In this document: piece by piece, positions 26,377 through 34,029 of the stretch
Layout of the letters: each line of letters begins with the position of its first letter
Position numbering within the stretch: the stretch's first letter is position 1
Assembly: GCA_964478225.1 (NCBI GenBank)
Contig: CAYZHM010000003.1
Coordinates: forward strand, 1-64,000
Origin: CAYZHM01 sp964478225
Lineage (GTDB): Bacteria; Pseudomonadota; Alphaproteobacteria; Micavibrionales; Micavibrionaceae
Length of the DNA stretch: 64,000 nucleotides
Direction of reading: 5' to 3'
Position numbers and translations under genes: made by a program
The notes under the pieces: generated by a model
Seen by the model: the letters and a program-made list of their open reading frames with translations, nothing else
Databases searched by the model: none
Told to the model about the DNA's origin: nothing

Positions 26377-26841
26377 TTGCGTTATGTAAAATATATAGCT
26401 TTAGGCCTTATCTTATCTTCGCCCGCTCTCGCTGCAGAAAATAAAGCCATGAATTATTACATTCATCATAAAGGCGAAAGCGTAACATCTCCGAAAGCAT
26501 CAGAATTTCTGCAATCCATGAAAACCGGAGAACAAGACGCACGCCCCACCGATACAACCAAGACAGACAAGGCCGCCTCCGAGGCATGGGAACGCTATAA
26601 AAAGCTTGCGGCAGGCACTTATCAAAATTTGGAAGAAACACCCAAAGTTGACACCCCCACAAAACCGACTGTTAAACGCCCTCGCATGGAACCACTGGCC
26701 TCAGCAGAACAGCCCGTAAAAAAGGACAATAGCGGATTGGCAGGGATACTAGACCAATATCACGCCTCCAAGGAAAAACGCGGAGCTCTCAACACCATGG
26801 TCATTAATCCCCCGGTTGATAAATCCGACTCTAAAGAGTAA
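26377..26841 (+). CDS. Exported hydrophilic protein of unknown function
   Basis: 154 residues. The N-terminus (VKYIALGLILSSPALAAE) is a clear signal peptide, so the protein is exported. The mature part is low-complexity and rich in Lys, Glu, Thr and Pro (KTGEQDARPTDTTKTDK, VDTPTKPTVKRPRMEP) and probably disordered. The start codon is TTG at 26377. It directly precedes the polyprenyl synthase gene by ten bases, but no functional link is evident. Confidence 0.55.
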   Translation: MRYVKYIALGLILSSPALAAENKAMNYYIHHKGESVTSPKASEFLQSMKTGEQDARPTDTTKTDKAASEAWERYKKLAAGTYQNLEETPKVDTPTKPTVKRPRMEPLASAEQPVKKDNSGLAGILDQYHASKEKRGALNTMVINPPVDKSDSKE

Positions 26842-26851
26842 AACACTCTTC

Positions 26852-27832
26852 ATGACCAATCCTTTAGACCAGTTGGCCGCCGCCCTGCAAAGCGACATGG
26901 ATGCTGTAAACGCATCCATCATAGAAAACATGCAATCCCCTGTTGCCCTAATTCCCCAACTGGCCTCTTACTTGATCGCTGCAGGAGGAAAGCGCATTCG
27001 TCCTTTACTCACCATCGCCAGCACCGCTCTTTATAACGGCGATCGCACCCGCGCTCACACGCTGGCTGCAGCCGTAGAATTCATCCATTCCGCAACACTG
27101 CTTCATGATGATGTCGTTGATGAAAGCACTGCACGCCGTGGCCAAGATAGCGCCAACCAGGTTTTTGGCAACCAAGCCAGCGTCCTTGTCGGAGATTTTC
27201 TCTTTTCTCGCTCTTTTCAATTGATGGTCCGAGATGGAAACTTAGAAATTCTACGCGTACTTTCAGACGCGTCTGCAATCATCGCTCAAGGCGAAGTCAT
27301 GCAACTGGCCACCGCAGGAAACCTTGAAACCACCATGGACGATTATTTGGAAGTCATCAAAGCCAAAACCGCAGCTCTTTTTGCCGCGGGCTGCGAGGTC
27401 GGCCCCATGATTGCAAACGCCGGCCCCGAACAAGCCGAAGCCCTCGCAAATTACGGCCTCAATCTCGGCATTGCATTCCAGATCGCCGATGATGCCCTTG
27501 ATTACACAGGCTCAAACCAGAAAATAGGAAAAACTGTGGGCGATGATTTCCGCGAAGGTAAAATGACCGCACCTATCATTTTTGCCCTAGAAAAAGCCGA
27601 TGCAATCGAGCGTGATTTTTGGAAACGTACAATCGTTGAAAAAGATCAAAACAGCAATGACCTGCAAACTGCATTATCTTTGTTTGAAAAACATTGCTGC
27701 ATGAAACATACCATGGATATGCCCAATGACTATGCAGGCAAAGCAAAGTCTGCCCTCACCCAAGTCCCGGATCATGTTTTGAAATCTGTATTAATGGAAA
27801 TTGCTGATTACGCCGTGAGCAGAAACAATTAG
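26852..27832 (+). CDS. ispB: Polyprenyl diphosphate synthase (octaprenyl-type)
   Basis: A 326-residue trans-prenyltransferase that makes the long isoprenoid tail of ubiquinone from FPP and IPP. The first aspartate-rich motif is LLHDDVVDE and the second is ADDALDYTG. GGKRIRPLLTI is the conserved early helix. Length and motifs fit the long-chain (IspB/DdsA) class; chain length cannot be read. The start ATG at 26852 is preferred over an in-frame upstream codon at 26816. Its stop shares a four-base overlap with the convergent receiver gene. Confidence 0.9.
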   Translation: MTNPLDQLAAALQSDMDAVNASIIENMQSPVALIPQLASYLIAAGGKRIRPLLTIASTALYNGDRTRAHTLAAAVEFIHSATLLHDDVVDESTARRGQDSANQVFGNQASVLVGDFLFSRSFQLMVRDGNLEILRVLSDASAIIAQGEVMQLATAGNLETTMDDYLEVIKAKTAALFAAGCEVGPMIANAGPEQAEALANYGLNLGIAFQIADDALDYTGSNQKIGKTVGDDFREGKMTAPIIFALEKADAIERDFWKRTIVEKDQNSNDLQTALSLFEKHCCMKHTMDMPNDYAGKAKSALTQVPDHVLKSVLMEIADYAVSRNN

Positions 27833-28221
27833 CTTTTATAGCTGTTCCAGATTTCTTCAATCGCTCCAGGCATGGCCGCTACAGCCGTAGACTTGTGAAC
27901 AATTCCAATAACGCCAATCTTGTTGTAATCATCGCTCATCTTAATCCGCTCAACCCCGGTCAAAAAAATTACTGGAATTTTTGCCGTCTTAGGATTATTA
28001 CGCAACCTCTGAACCACAGCCGGCCCATCCATGTTCGGCATCTTCAAATCCAAAAGTATTAGCTCTGGTTTTAAACTTCCAATCTGATTGGCTAGATCTT
28101 GACCATCTTTGCAGGTTGCAACCATGGTTCCCAAATGGGATGACTCAATAGCCTTGCGCACAGCCTTACGCATTATCTCATCATCCTCAGCATACAGGAT
28201 CATTTTAGGAAAGTCGGCCAT
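27829..28221 (-). CDS. CheY-like single-domain response regulator
   Basis: A 130-residue stand-alone receiver. The acidic pair is in LYAEDDEIM, the phospho-acceptor aspartate in LILLDLKMPNMDG, the conserved threonine in VIFLTGVERI and the lysine in GIVHKST. The usual KP is KS here. It has no output domain and no histidine kinase adjacent. The ATG at 28221 is preferred, with a GTG at 28227 as an alternative. It could serve chemotaxis, a phosphorelay or polar signalling. Its start faces the copper operon promoter across 54 bases. Confidence 0.85.
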   Translation of the reverse strand: MADFPKMILYAEDDEIMRKAVRKAIESSHLGTMVATCKDGQDLANQIGSLKPELILLDLKMPNMDGPAVVQRLRNNPKTAKIPVIFLTGVERIKMSDDYNKIGVIGIVHKSTAVAAMPGAIEEIWNSYKS

Positions 28222-28275
28222 ATACACTATTGTAACCTAAATCTCAGCTTAAGCATATACGACTTAAGATATAGC

Positions 28276-28305
28276 TTGAAATTATACCCCTATAGGGTAT
28301 ATAGT
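28276..28305 (+). promoter_or_regulatory. Predicted promoter of the CsoR-linked metal operon
   Basis: TTGAAA at 28276-28281 and TATAGT at 28300-28305, separated by 18 bases. The spacer is almost filled by the CsoR-type palindrome. The -10 ends six bases before the ATG at 28312, so the expected transcription start is at or next to the start codon, giving a leaderless or near-leaderless message. Confidence 0.6.
28283..28301 (+). promoter_or_regulatory. CsoR/RcnR-family operator palindrome
   Basis: The 19-base TATACCCCTATAGGGTATA is a near-perfect inverted repeat (TATACCC / GGGTATA arms). It resembles operators of the CsoR/CstR/InrS class (ATACCC... GGGTAT). It sits between the -35 and -10 boxes of the operon that itself encodes a CsoR, the typical autorepression arrangement. 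Confidence 0.75.
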
Positions 28306-28311
28306 GTAATT

Positions 28312-28932
28312 ATGAGATTCTTATTAACGACCGCCTTAATAATTTTAACCACCCCTGCGCTCGCCCGTCCGGTTTCCTACCCTGGCGGCTGGACTCTCAT
28401 GACAATTAACGACGTTGATAACAACTCACTTCACATCCATTACTCTCCCACAGCTCAATACTCTGTGGGTTGGAGGCATGAATATTTACGCGGCCCCGAG
28501 GCACATGCAGACACAGCACAGGTCAATTACCTTATAAAGCGCTGGAATGAACCTCAGTCTCAGGCAAACGCCTATCTTAAATCAGGTGTCGGCGTGGCAT
28601 ACGATGGGGATGACGCTCAAGCAGCAGCCTTCTCAGGCCTCGCCCTCGATTGGGAGGATCGTCGCTATTTTACCTCATATGAAAATCGTTTCTTTTACGC
28701 AGGCGATATAGATAAGTTTATCAGTCACAAAGCCCGCATAGGCATCGCCCCTTACATTGGCGATTACGGCGATTTACACACCTGGCTAATGCTTCAAGCA
28801 GATTACGACGCTGGAAAAAAAGATGATTTTTCACTAACACCACTTGTGCGTCTGTTCAAAGGCGCTGATTTGGTTGAGGCAGGATACAATCTTGATAAAG
28901 GATTTTTGTTTAACTATGTACACAGATTTTAA
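28312..28932 (+). CDS. Exported beta-rich protein, first gene of the metal operon
   Basis: 206 residues with a signal peptide (RFLLTTALIILTTPALARP). The mature part is rich in aromatic residues, alternating polar/hydrophobic strands and paired aspartates (TINDVDNN, YFTSYENRF, YIGDYGDLH). It ends in a phenylalanine after aromatic-rich strands (FLFNYVHRF), as many outer-membrane beta-barrels do. I read it as a small outer-membrane barrel or an associated periplasmic protein; the family is not recognised. The start at 28312 is chosen because the only upstream candidate, TTG at 28276, lies inside the promoter. Operon context suggests a role in copper handling. Confidence 0.68.
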   Translation: MRFLLTTALIILTTPALARPVSYPGGWTLMTINDVDNNSLHIHYSPTAQYSVGWRHEYLRGPEAHADTAQVNYLIKRWNEPQSQANAYLKSGVGVAYDGDDAQAAAFSGLALDWEDRRYFTSYENRFFYAGDIDKFISHKARIGIAPYIGDYGDLHTWLMLQADYDAGKKDDFSLTPLVRLFKGADLVEAGYNLDKGFLFNYVHRF

Positions 28933-28948
28933 AAAAAGGAGAACGACT

Positions 28949-29263
28949 ATGAGACTGTTTTTTCTAACACTCGCCGCCCTTGGATTAATGACAATCCCCG
29001 CATTCGCCAACCACGGCGGCGATCACACCCACGCATCAAAAACCATCGCTGTAAAAGTCGATGGCATGGTCTGCGATTTTTGCGCCCGCGCTCTGGAAAA
29101 AGTGTTTTATCAACAAGATGGCGTTGAAGGGGTTGATGTCAATCTTGATAGCCACATTGTTACATTGGATATAACCGAAGATGCCCAACTCTCTGATGAA
29201 CTGATTAATAAGCTCATCGCAGATTCTGGCTACAACCCGGTTTCGATTGAAAGAAATCCATAA
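28949..29263 (+). CDS. Exported HMA-domain metal-binding protein (MerP/CopZ-like)
   Basis: 104 residues. A signal peptide (LFFLTLAALGLMTIPAFA) is followed by a short His-rich stretch (NHGGDHTHA) and one heavy-metal-associated domain with the metal motif GMVCDFC (M-x-C-x-x-C) and the expected beta-alpha-beta order ending SGYNPVSI. It should bind Cu(I) or a similar soft metal in the periplasm and hand it on, as MerP does for mercury. An AAAGGAG ribosome site precedes the ATG. It lies between the exported protein and the MerT-like gene. Confidence 0.85.
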   Translation: MRLFFLTLAALGLMTIPAFANHGGDHTHASKTIAVKVDGMVCDFCARALEKVFYQQDGVEGVDVNLDSHIVTLDITEDAQLSDELINKLIADSGYNPVSIERNP

Positions 29264-29647
29264 GTGCCTCCCTTTGGCTGGAAAGAAACACTGGCACCAA
29301 CCATAAGCCTATTTGCCTCAACAGGAACATTGGTGTGCTGCGCCCTGCCCGCTCTATTCATCAGTCTCGGTATGGGAGCGGTTCTGGCAGGATTCGTCAC
29401 TGCCGTTCCACAAATTGTATGGCTCTCTGAATACAAACTCTACGTTTTTTCTTTTGCCGGCTTTATGTTGATAGTCTCCGGGATCATGCAATACCGTGCA
29501 CGCAACTTGCCCTGCCCAATTGACCCCGTTCAGGCCAAAGCATGCTCAAAACTGCGAAAAATCAGCTTTGGAATTTATATCTTCTCGCTTGTAGCCTTCA
29601 TGACAGGCGGATTTTTCGCTTTTATCGCACCTTATATATTGATCTGA
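29264..29647 (+). CDS. MerT-like inner-membrane metal transport protein
   Basis: 127 residues with three transmembrane segments (about 10-38, 48-68 and 92-118). The vicinal cysteine pair in the first segment (TGTLVCCALPALFISLG) is followed by the LG motif as in MerT, and a cytoplasmic or periplasmic loop contains two further cysteines (CPIDPVQAKACSK). It starts with GTG immediately after the stop of the HMA gene, so the two are coupled. It likely moves the metal carried by the HMA protein across the inner membrane; the direction is not evident. Confidence 0.75.
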   Translation: MPPFGWKETLAPTISLFASTGTLVCCALPALFISLGMGAVLAGFVTAVPQIVWLSEYKLYVFSFAGFMLIVSGIMQYRARNLPCPIDPVQAKACSKLRKISFGIYIFSLVAFMTGGFFAFIAPYILI

Positions 29648-29654
29648 GCCCAGT

Positions 29655-29930
29655 ATGAGTAATCACCCCAGCCATAGCACAGAAATCGCCAAACTTAATC
29701 GGATTGCCGGACAAGTTGACGGCATAAAAAAAATGATTAATGAAAACCGTTACTGTCCTGATATATTGACGCAATTGCGAGCTGTTCAAGCGGCTTTAAG
29801 AAGCGTAGAACTCAACGTTCTTGAAACACACTTGCAACATTGCGTAACCGATGTGATGAAAACCGGTAGCAAATCGCAAGCAAATGAAAAAATAGAAGAA
29901 TTAAAAAAGATAATAAAAAGGTTCCAATAA
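29655..29930 (+). CDS. csoR: CsoR/RcnR-family metal-sensing repressor, CsoR-type ligands
   Basis: A 91-residue all-helical repressor (DUF156). The three metal ligands of Cu(I)-sensing CsoR are all in place: Cys34 (NRYCPDIL), His59 and Cys63 (LETHLQHCV). This Cys-His-Cys set distinguishes it from RcnR, FrmR and CstR. It should bind DNA without metal and release it on Cu(I) binding. The operator at 28283-28301 in the operon's promoter is the predicted target. Its last base overlaps the ATG of the permease. Confidence 0.88.
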   Translation: MSNHPSHSTEIAKLNRIAGQVDGIKKMINENRYCPDILTQLRAVQAALRSVELNVLETHLQHCVTDVMKTGSKSQANEKIEELKKIIKRFQ

Positions 29931-30967
29931 TGTCCAGTTGCTGCCATCAAGAAGGCCACCGCCACAAACATTCCTTCGACTACATCCTGTGGGGAAGCAC
30001 AGGCATTATTGTTTTGTCTCTGGCACTATATTTTTCTGGCTTGAACATTCCTTATCTCCATCATTTCGCTCACACGGTCATAGATTTCCTCAAAACAATG
30101 TGGTGGGGCGTTGCGCTCGGTATTATTTTTGTTGGCCTCATGTCAAAGATTCCGCGTGAATATTTCACCTATCTTCTTGGTCGCGGCGACACTTTCGGCG
30201 GCATCATTCGGGCGGCGATTGCAGGACTTTTGCTTGATATGTGCTCTCATGGAATTCTAATGGTCGGCTCCAAATTATACGAACGCGGCGCATCAACGGC
30301 GCAGGTCATGACCTTTCTGATCGCCAGCCCCTGGAACTCTTTGTCCCTGACCCTGATCCTCATCGCACTGATCGGCCTCAAATGGACGTTGGTCTTTATT
30401 GCCCTCTCCGCTGTCATCGCCATCGTCACCGGCGTCGTTTTCATGATATTAGTCAAAAACGAAGTCCTTCCGTCAAACCCAAACAAAACAGAGGTCCCAA
30501 AGGATTTCAATCTGATGAAGGATGCCAAAAAGCGCCTGAAGGACTTTCGCCCAGACCTCAAATTCTTTATCGATATCGTTAAAAACTCAAAACATGAAAC
30601 CCAGATGCTGCTGCGCTGGCTCTTGCTGGGCGTAGTGATCGCATCTGCCATGACCACGTTTATCTCACCAGAAAATTTCGCTAACTGGTTTGGCCCCTCC
30701 CTATTTGGGTTACTCTTAACTCTTGTCGCCACCACCATTATCGAAGTCTGCTCCGAAGGCTCCTCCCCCATCGCTGCTTCAATCCTTAATCAAGCCCATG
30801 CCCCCGGCAACGCCTTCGCCTTCCTCATGGCCGGGGTTTCAACCGATTACACTGAAATCATGGTTCTCAAAGATACAACCAAAAGCTGGAAAATCGCCCT
30901 ATTTCTGCCGCTTGTCACAGTGCCACAAGTCGTTGTTCTGGGATATATCTTGAATACGTTTGGATAA
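29930..30967 (+). CDS. SO_0444-type Cu/Zn efflux permease (DUF318 family)
   Basis: 345 residues with about eight transmembrane segments in two halves separated by a charged loop (about 180-215). The N-terminal tail is metal-binding in appearance (SSCCHQEGHRHKHS). Conserved intramembrane motifs are LLDMCSHGILMVG and, in the second half, EVCSEGSSPIAASI, both diagnostic of the DUF318/SO_0444 permease group related to ArsP. The predicted role is efflux of copper or another soft metal. The ATG overlaps csoR by one base. Confidence 0.87.
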   Translation: MSSCCHQEGHRHKHSFDYILWGSTGIIVLSLALYFSGLNIPYLHHFAHTVIDFLKTMWWGVALGIIFVGLMSKIPREYFTYLLGRGDTFGGIIRAAIAGLLLDMCSHGILMVGSKLYERGASTAQVMTFLIASPWNSLSLTLILIALIGLKWTLVFIALSAVIAIVTGVVFMILVKNEVLPSNPNKTEVPKDFNLMKDAKKRLKDFRPDLKFFIDIVKNSKHETQMLLRWLLLGVVIASAMTTFISPENFANWFGPSLFGLLLTLVATTIIEVCSEGSSPIAASILNQAHAPGNAFAFLMAGVSTDYTEIMVLKDTTKSWKIALFLPLVTVPQVVVLGYILNTFG

Positions 30968-30976
30968 GCAACCTGT

Positions 30977-31600
30977 ATGATTTCTACCGGTTCTCTCATA
31001 GCATTTACCCTGACCTGTCTGATTATTGAAGCCACACCTGGGCCCAATATGGGTTATCTTGCAATCCTGAGCGCGAGCAAAGGTCGGCCTGCTGGATTTG
31101 CCGCAACAGCAGGCGTTGCACTAGGTCTTCTACTCATCGGACTAGCCTCTGCCTTCGGGCTTGCTGTTCTAATCTCCAATTCGACACTATTGCATCAAAC
31201 ACTTCGTTGGGGAGGGATTTTCTATCTTCTCTGGCTTGCATGGGACGGATGGCAGGAAGGAAAAGAAACATCCCCGGAAAAAACAAGCAACCCTACACTT
31301 CATATCAAATATTTTCGACGTGGATTAATTGTTAATCTTCTCAACCCAAAAGCAGCGGTCTTTTATATTGCCATTCTTCCGACATTTATAAACGCACAAC
31401 ACTCCGTTTTAGCGCAGACCCTTATCCTAACATTTACGTATGTCTTTCTGGCAACACTAATTCACATTACAATAGTCATGCTAGCCGGAAGCGCGCAGGA
31501 ATTTCTATCCAGCCCAAAACGCAACATCGCAGCACGGCGCATGTTTTCACTTCTGTTGGTGGGTATTGCAATATGGTTCGGTTTAAGCACAAAGATTTAA
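30977..31600 (+). CDS. LysE/RhtB-family amino-acid exporter
   Basis: A 207-residue inner-membrane protein with six hydrophobic segments. The family signature is the N-terminal ATPGPNMGYLAILSASKGRPAGF pattern (shown in part), and the second half begins FRRGLIVNLLNPKAAVFY, the conserved LNPK motif. It exports amino acids or small metabolites such as homoserine lactone. It begins nine bases after the permease gene and may be co-transcribed, but it has no obvious link to metals. Confidence 0.88.
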   Translation: MISTGSLIAFTLTCLIIEATPGPNMGYLAILSASKGRPAGFAATAGVALGLLLIGLASAFGLAVLISNSTLLHQTLRWGGIFYLLWLAWDGWQEGKETSPEKTSNPTLHIKYFRRGLIVNLLNPKAAVFYIAILPTFINAQHSVLAQTLILTFTYVFLATLIHITIVMLAGSAQEFLSSPKRNIAARRMFSLLLVGIAIWFGLSTKI

Positions 31601-31700
31601 ACCAAAAAAAACCTTTAAAACCTCAGAAAACAGCCGTTTTTTGCTTTTCACTTCCCTTTTTTGTTCAAACTTGCTACAAAACCCCTGCCTGATAAGGGCA

Positions 31701-31734
31701 ACCGGTCGCAGCCTACCCGGTAACGAAAACAAGG
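31701..31734 (+). promoter_or_regulatory. preQ1-I riboswitch controlling queCDEF
   Basis: A 34-base H-type pseudoknot candidate. Stem P1 is ACCGG / CCGGT, the loop contains the conserved GGTCGCAG run and the tail is AAAACAAGG. The pattern closely follows the Thermoanaerobacter tengcongensis preQ1-I aptamer as I remember it. The AAGG at its 3' end overlaps the Shine-Dalgarno of queC (GTG at 31744). Ligand-bound folding should hide the ribosome site, giving translational repression by preQ1. Confidence 0.85.
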
Positions 31735-31743
31735 ACAAAGAAC

Positions 31744-32433
31744 GTGAAGACATATGTTATATGCTCCGGCGGCCTCGATTCCGTCACCCTCGCCCACAAA
31801 GTGGCACACGAGCATCAACTTGCAGGATTGATTTCTTTCGATTACGGCCAGCGCCATAAAAAAGAGCTGGAATTCGCCAAAACCTGCGCAAAGACTTTAG
31901 GCGTGCCGCATCATATTCTCGACATCTCCAACATCGGCGCCCTTTTAGGTGGATCGTCTTTAACGGACAAAATCGACGTTCCCGATGGTCACTACGCTGA
32001 AGAAACCATGCGCATTACCGTCGTCCATAACCGCAACCCAATCATGCTGACAATTGCTTACGGCATAGCATCAGCACACGGCGCTGATGCCGTCGCAGCC
32101 GCCGTCCACAGCGGAGATCATTTCATTTATCCCGACTGCCGTCCGGAATTCGTCAAAACATTCGAAGCCATGGAAAAGCATGCTTTGGAAGGTCTTTCCA
32201 ATATGTCTTTCTACACACCCTTCCTCGGAAAATTCAAATCCGAGATCGTCGCAGAAGGCGCAAAACTCGGCATGGATTTCAGCCAAACCTGGTCCTGCTA
32301 TAAGGGCGGCGAAATTCACTGCGGTCGCTGCGGCACATGCGTCGAACGTCAGGAAGCGTTTGCGCTGGCAAATGTCAAGGACCCAACCATTTACGAAGAC
32401 ACACAATTCTGGAAGAAGGCCTGCAATGTATAA
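31744..32433 (+). CDS. queC: 7-cyano-7-deazaguanine synthase
   Basis: A 229-residue enzyme that converts 7-carboxy-7-deazaguanine to preQ0 with ATP and ammonia. The N-terminal PP-loop is CSGGLDSVTLAHKVA. The C-terminal zinc site is formed by four cysteines (SCYKGGEIHCGRCGTC). The start codon is GTG at 31744 directly behind the preQ1 riboswitch. First gene of queC-queD-queE-queF, and it overlaps queD by eight bases. Confidence 0.96.
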   Translation: MKTYVICSGGLDSVTLAHKVAHEHQLAGLISFDYGQRHKKELEFAKTCAKTLGVPHHILDISNIGALLGGSSLTDKIDVPDGHYAEETMRITVVHNRNPIMLTIAYGIASAHGADAVAAAVHSGDHFIYPDCRPEFVKTFEAMEKHALEGLSNMSFYTPFLGKFKSEIVAEGAKLGMDFSQTWSCYKGGEIHCGRCGTCVERQEAFALANVKDPTIYEDTQFWKKACNV

Positions 32434-32782
32434 AGTCGTCAAAGAATATCATTTCTCCGCTTCGCATCAGCTTCTGCACCTGCCCGCAGATCATCCCTGC
32501 GCAAGAATGCACGGCCACAACTACGTTGTCGAAGTTGAACTGCAATCCAAAGACCTAAACAACGATGGCTTCGTCCGCGACTACCGTGAAATGGATATCC
32601 TTAAAGCCTATATCGACCAAAAGTTTGATCACTATCACTTAAACGATGTCCTCGGTGATGACAGCGTCACCGCAGAACTCATCGCCAAACATTTCTACGA
32701 ATGGTGCAAGACAAAATGGCCGGAAGTCGTCGCGGTCCGCGTTAAGGAAACACCCAAAACATCCGCGGAGTATAGACCGTGA
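32426..32782 (+). CDS. queD: 6-carboxy-5,6,7,8-tetrahydropterin synthase
   Basis: A 118-residue member of the 6-pyruvoyltetrahydropterin-synthase fold. It converts 7,8-dihydroneopterin triphosphate to 6-carboxytetrahydropterin. The zinc histidines are in SASHQL and MHGHNY, and the catalytic cysteine is in DHPCARMHG. The start ATG at 32426 overlaps the end of queC, and the TGA overlaps the GTG of queE by four bases, so all three are translationally coupled. FolE, which supplies the substrate, is not in the window. Confidence 0.94.
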   Translation: MYKVVKEYHFSASHQLLHLPADHPCARMHGHNYVVEVELQSKDLNNDGFVRDYREMDILKAYIDQKFDHYHLNDVLGDDSVTAELIAKHFYEWCKTKWPEVVAVRVKETPKTSAEYRP

Positions 32783-33480
32783 TTAAAATCAGCGAAATTT
32801 TCGGACCCACTATCCAAGGTGAAGGCGCATTGATCGGACAGCCGACAATTTTCGTTCGTACCGGCGGCTGCGATTATCAATGCTCATGGTGTGATACGCT
32901 TTATGCTGCGCGCAGCGAATTCCGCAAAACATGGACGCCCATGACAACCGAAGATATTTTTGCCGAAGTTGAAAAACTCTCCAGCCATAATCCGATGATG
33001 GTCACCCTGACCGGCGGAAATCCGGCCATCCACCCGCTCGGCGATCTCATCGCCCTCGGACAATCGAAGGGCTACCGCTTCGCCATGGAAACACAGGGCA
33101 CAATCGCACAAAACTGGTTCGCCGATTTAGACGATTTAACGCTCAGCCCTAAACCACCCTCGAGTGGTATGAAAACCGATTGGAGCAAATTCGATGACTG
33201 CCTGGTCTCAGCTGCTAACGGCCCTGCAATCTCCATGAAAATCGTCATTTTCGATGATGCCGATTACGCCTACGCCAAAGACGCCGCCGCTCGTTACCCA
33301 CATTTACCCCTTTATCTTCAGCCTGGAAACGCAACCGTTGCGCCACAAATCGCTGATCAACAAGCGCTTCAAAGCAAGCTGCGCTGGCTCGCCGAAAGAG
33401 TCCAAAACGACAATAATATCAATGCCGCCGTCACACCCCAATTGCACGTGATGATGTGGGGCAACCAAAGAGGAGTTTAA
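32779..33480 (+). CDS. queE: 7-carboxy-7-deazaguanine synthase (radical SAM)
   Basis: A 233-residue radical-SAM enzyme that contracts the carboxy-tetrahydropterin ring to CDG. The [4Fe-4S]-binding motif is CDYQCSWC (CxxxCxxC), at about residues 34-41, preceded by the substrate-side EIFGPTIQGEGALIGQPTIF pattern. The start is GTG at 32779. Length and motif fit QueE. Within queCDEF. Confidence 0.94.
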   Translation: MIKISEIFGPTIQGEGALIGQPTIFVRTGGCDYQCSWCDTLYAARSEFRKTWTPMTTEDIFAEVEKLSSHNPMMVTLTGGNPAIHPLGDLIALGQSKGYRFAMETQGTIAQNWFADLDDLTLSPKPPSSGMKTDWSKFDDCLVSAANGPAISMKIVIFDDADYAYAKDAAARYPHLPLYLQPGNATVAPQIADQQALQSKLRWLAERVQNDNNINAAVTPQLHVMMWGNQRGV

Positions 33481-33482
33481 TC

Positions 33483-33947
33483 ATGAGCAAAAATATCTAC
33501 GAAAACCTCACGCAACTTGGATCGAAAACAGACCTGCCGCAAACCCCGGACGAGGCCACACTTGAGCGCGTCCCCAACCCGCAAAAAGGCACGAATTACC
33601 TCGTCCGCTTCACTGCGCCGGAGTTCACATCCATATGTCCCATCACTGGCGCCCCCGATTTCGCCCATATCATGATTGATTACATCCCAGGCGATTATCT
33701 CGTCGAAAGCAAATCTCTGAAGCTCTTCCTCGGATCATTCCGCAACCATGGCGCCTTCCATGAAGACTGCACCATCTCGATTGCCAAACGCCTGATTGAT
33801 GAAATTAAACCTGTGTGGCTTCGTATCGGTGGCTACTGGTACCCGCGCGGCGGCATTCCGATTGATATTTTCTATCAAACTGGCCCCGCACCTGACGATG
33901 TCTGGATCCCCGAACAGGGTGTGGCGCCTTATCGCGGCCGCGGATAA
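33483..33947 (+). CDS. queF: NADPH-dependent preQ0 reductase (unimodular type)
   Basis: A 154-residue enzyme that reduces preQ0 to preQ1, the final step before tRNA insertion by Tgt. The thioimide-forming cysteine is Cys52 in the motif ICPITGAPDFA, and the NADPH-binding signature is VESKSLKLFL. This is the short single-domain form rather than the longer bimodular E. coli form. The start ATG at 33483 is chosen because the upstream in-frame codons lie inside queE. Last gene of the riboswitch-controlled operon. Confidence 0.95.
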   Translation: MSKNIYENLTQLGSKTDLPQTPDEATLERVPNPQKGTNYLVRFTAPEFTSICPITGAPDFAHIMIDYIPGDYLVESKSLKLFLGSFRNHGAFHEDCTISIAKRLIDEIKPVWLRIGGYWYPRGGIPIDIFYQTGPAPDDVWIPEQGVAPYRGRG

Positions 33948-34029
33948 TCACCATACCCTTCCCTTAACATACACCGCGGAAACAAAGTCTTCTCAGCCTC
34001 CCAAAAAAACTGGAGACAAAATAAAATGC

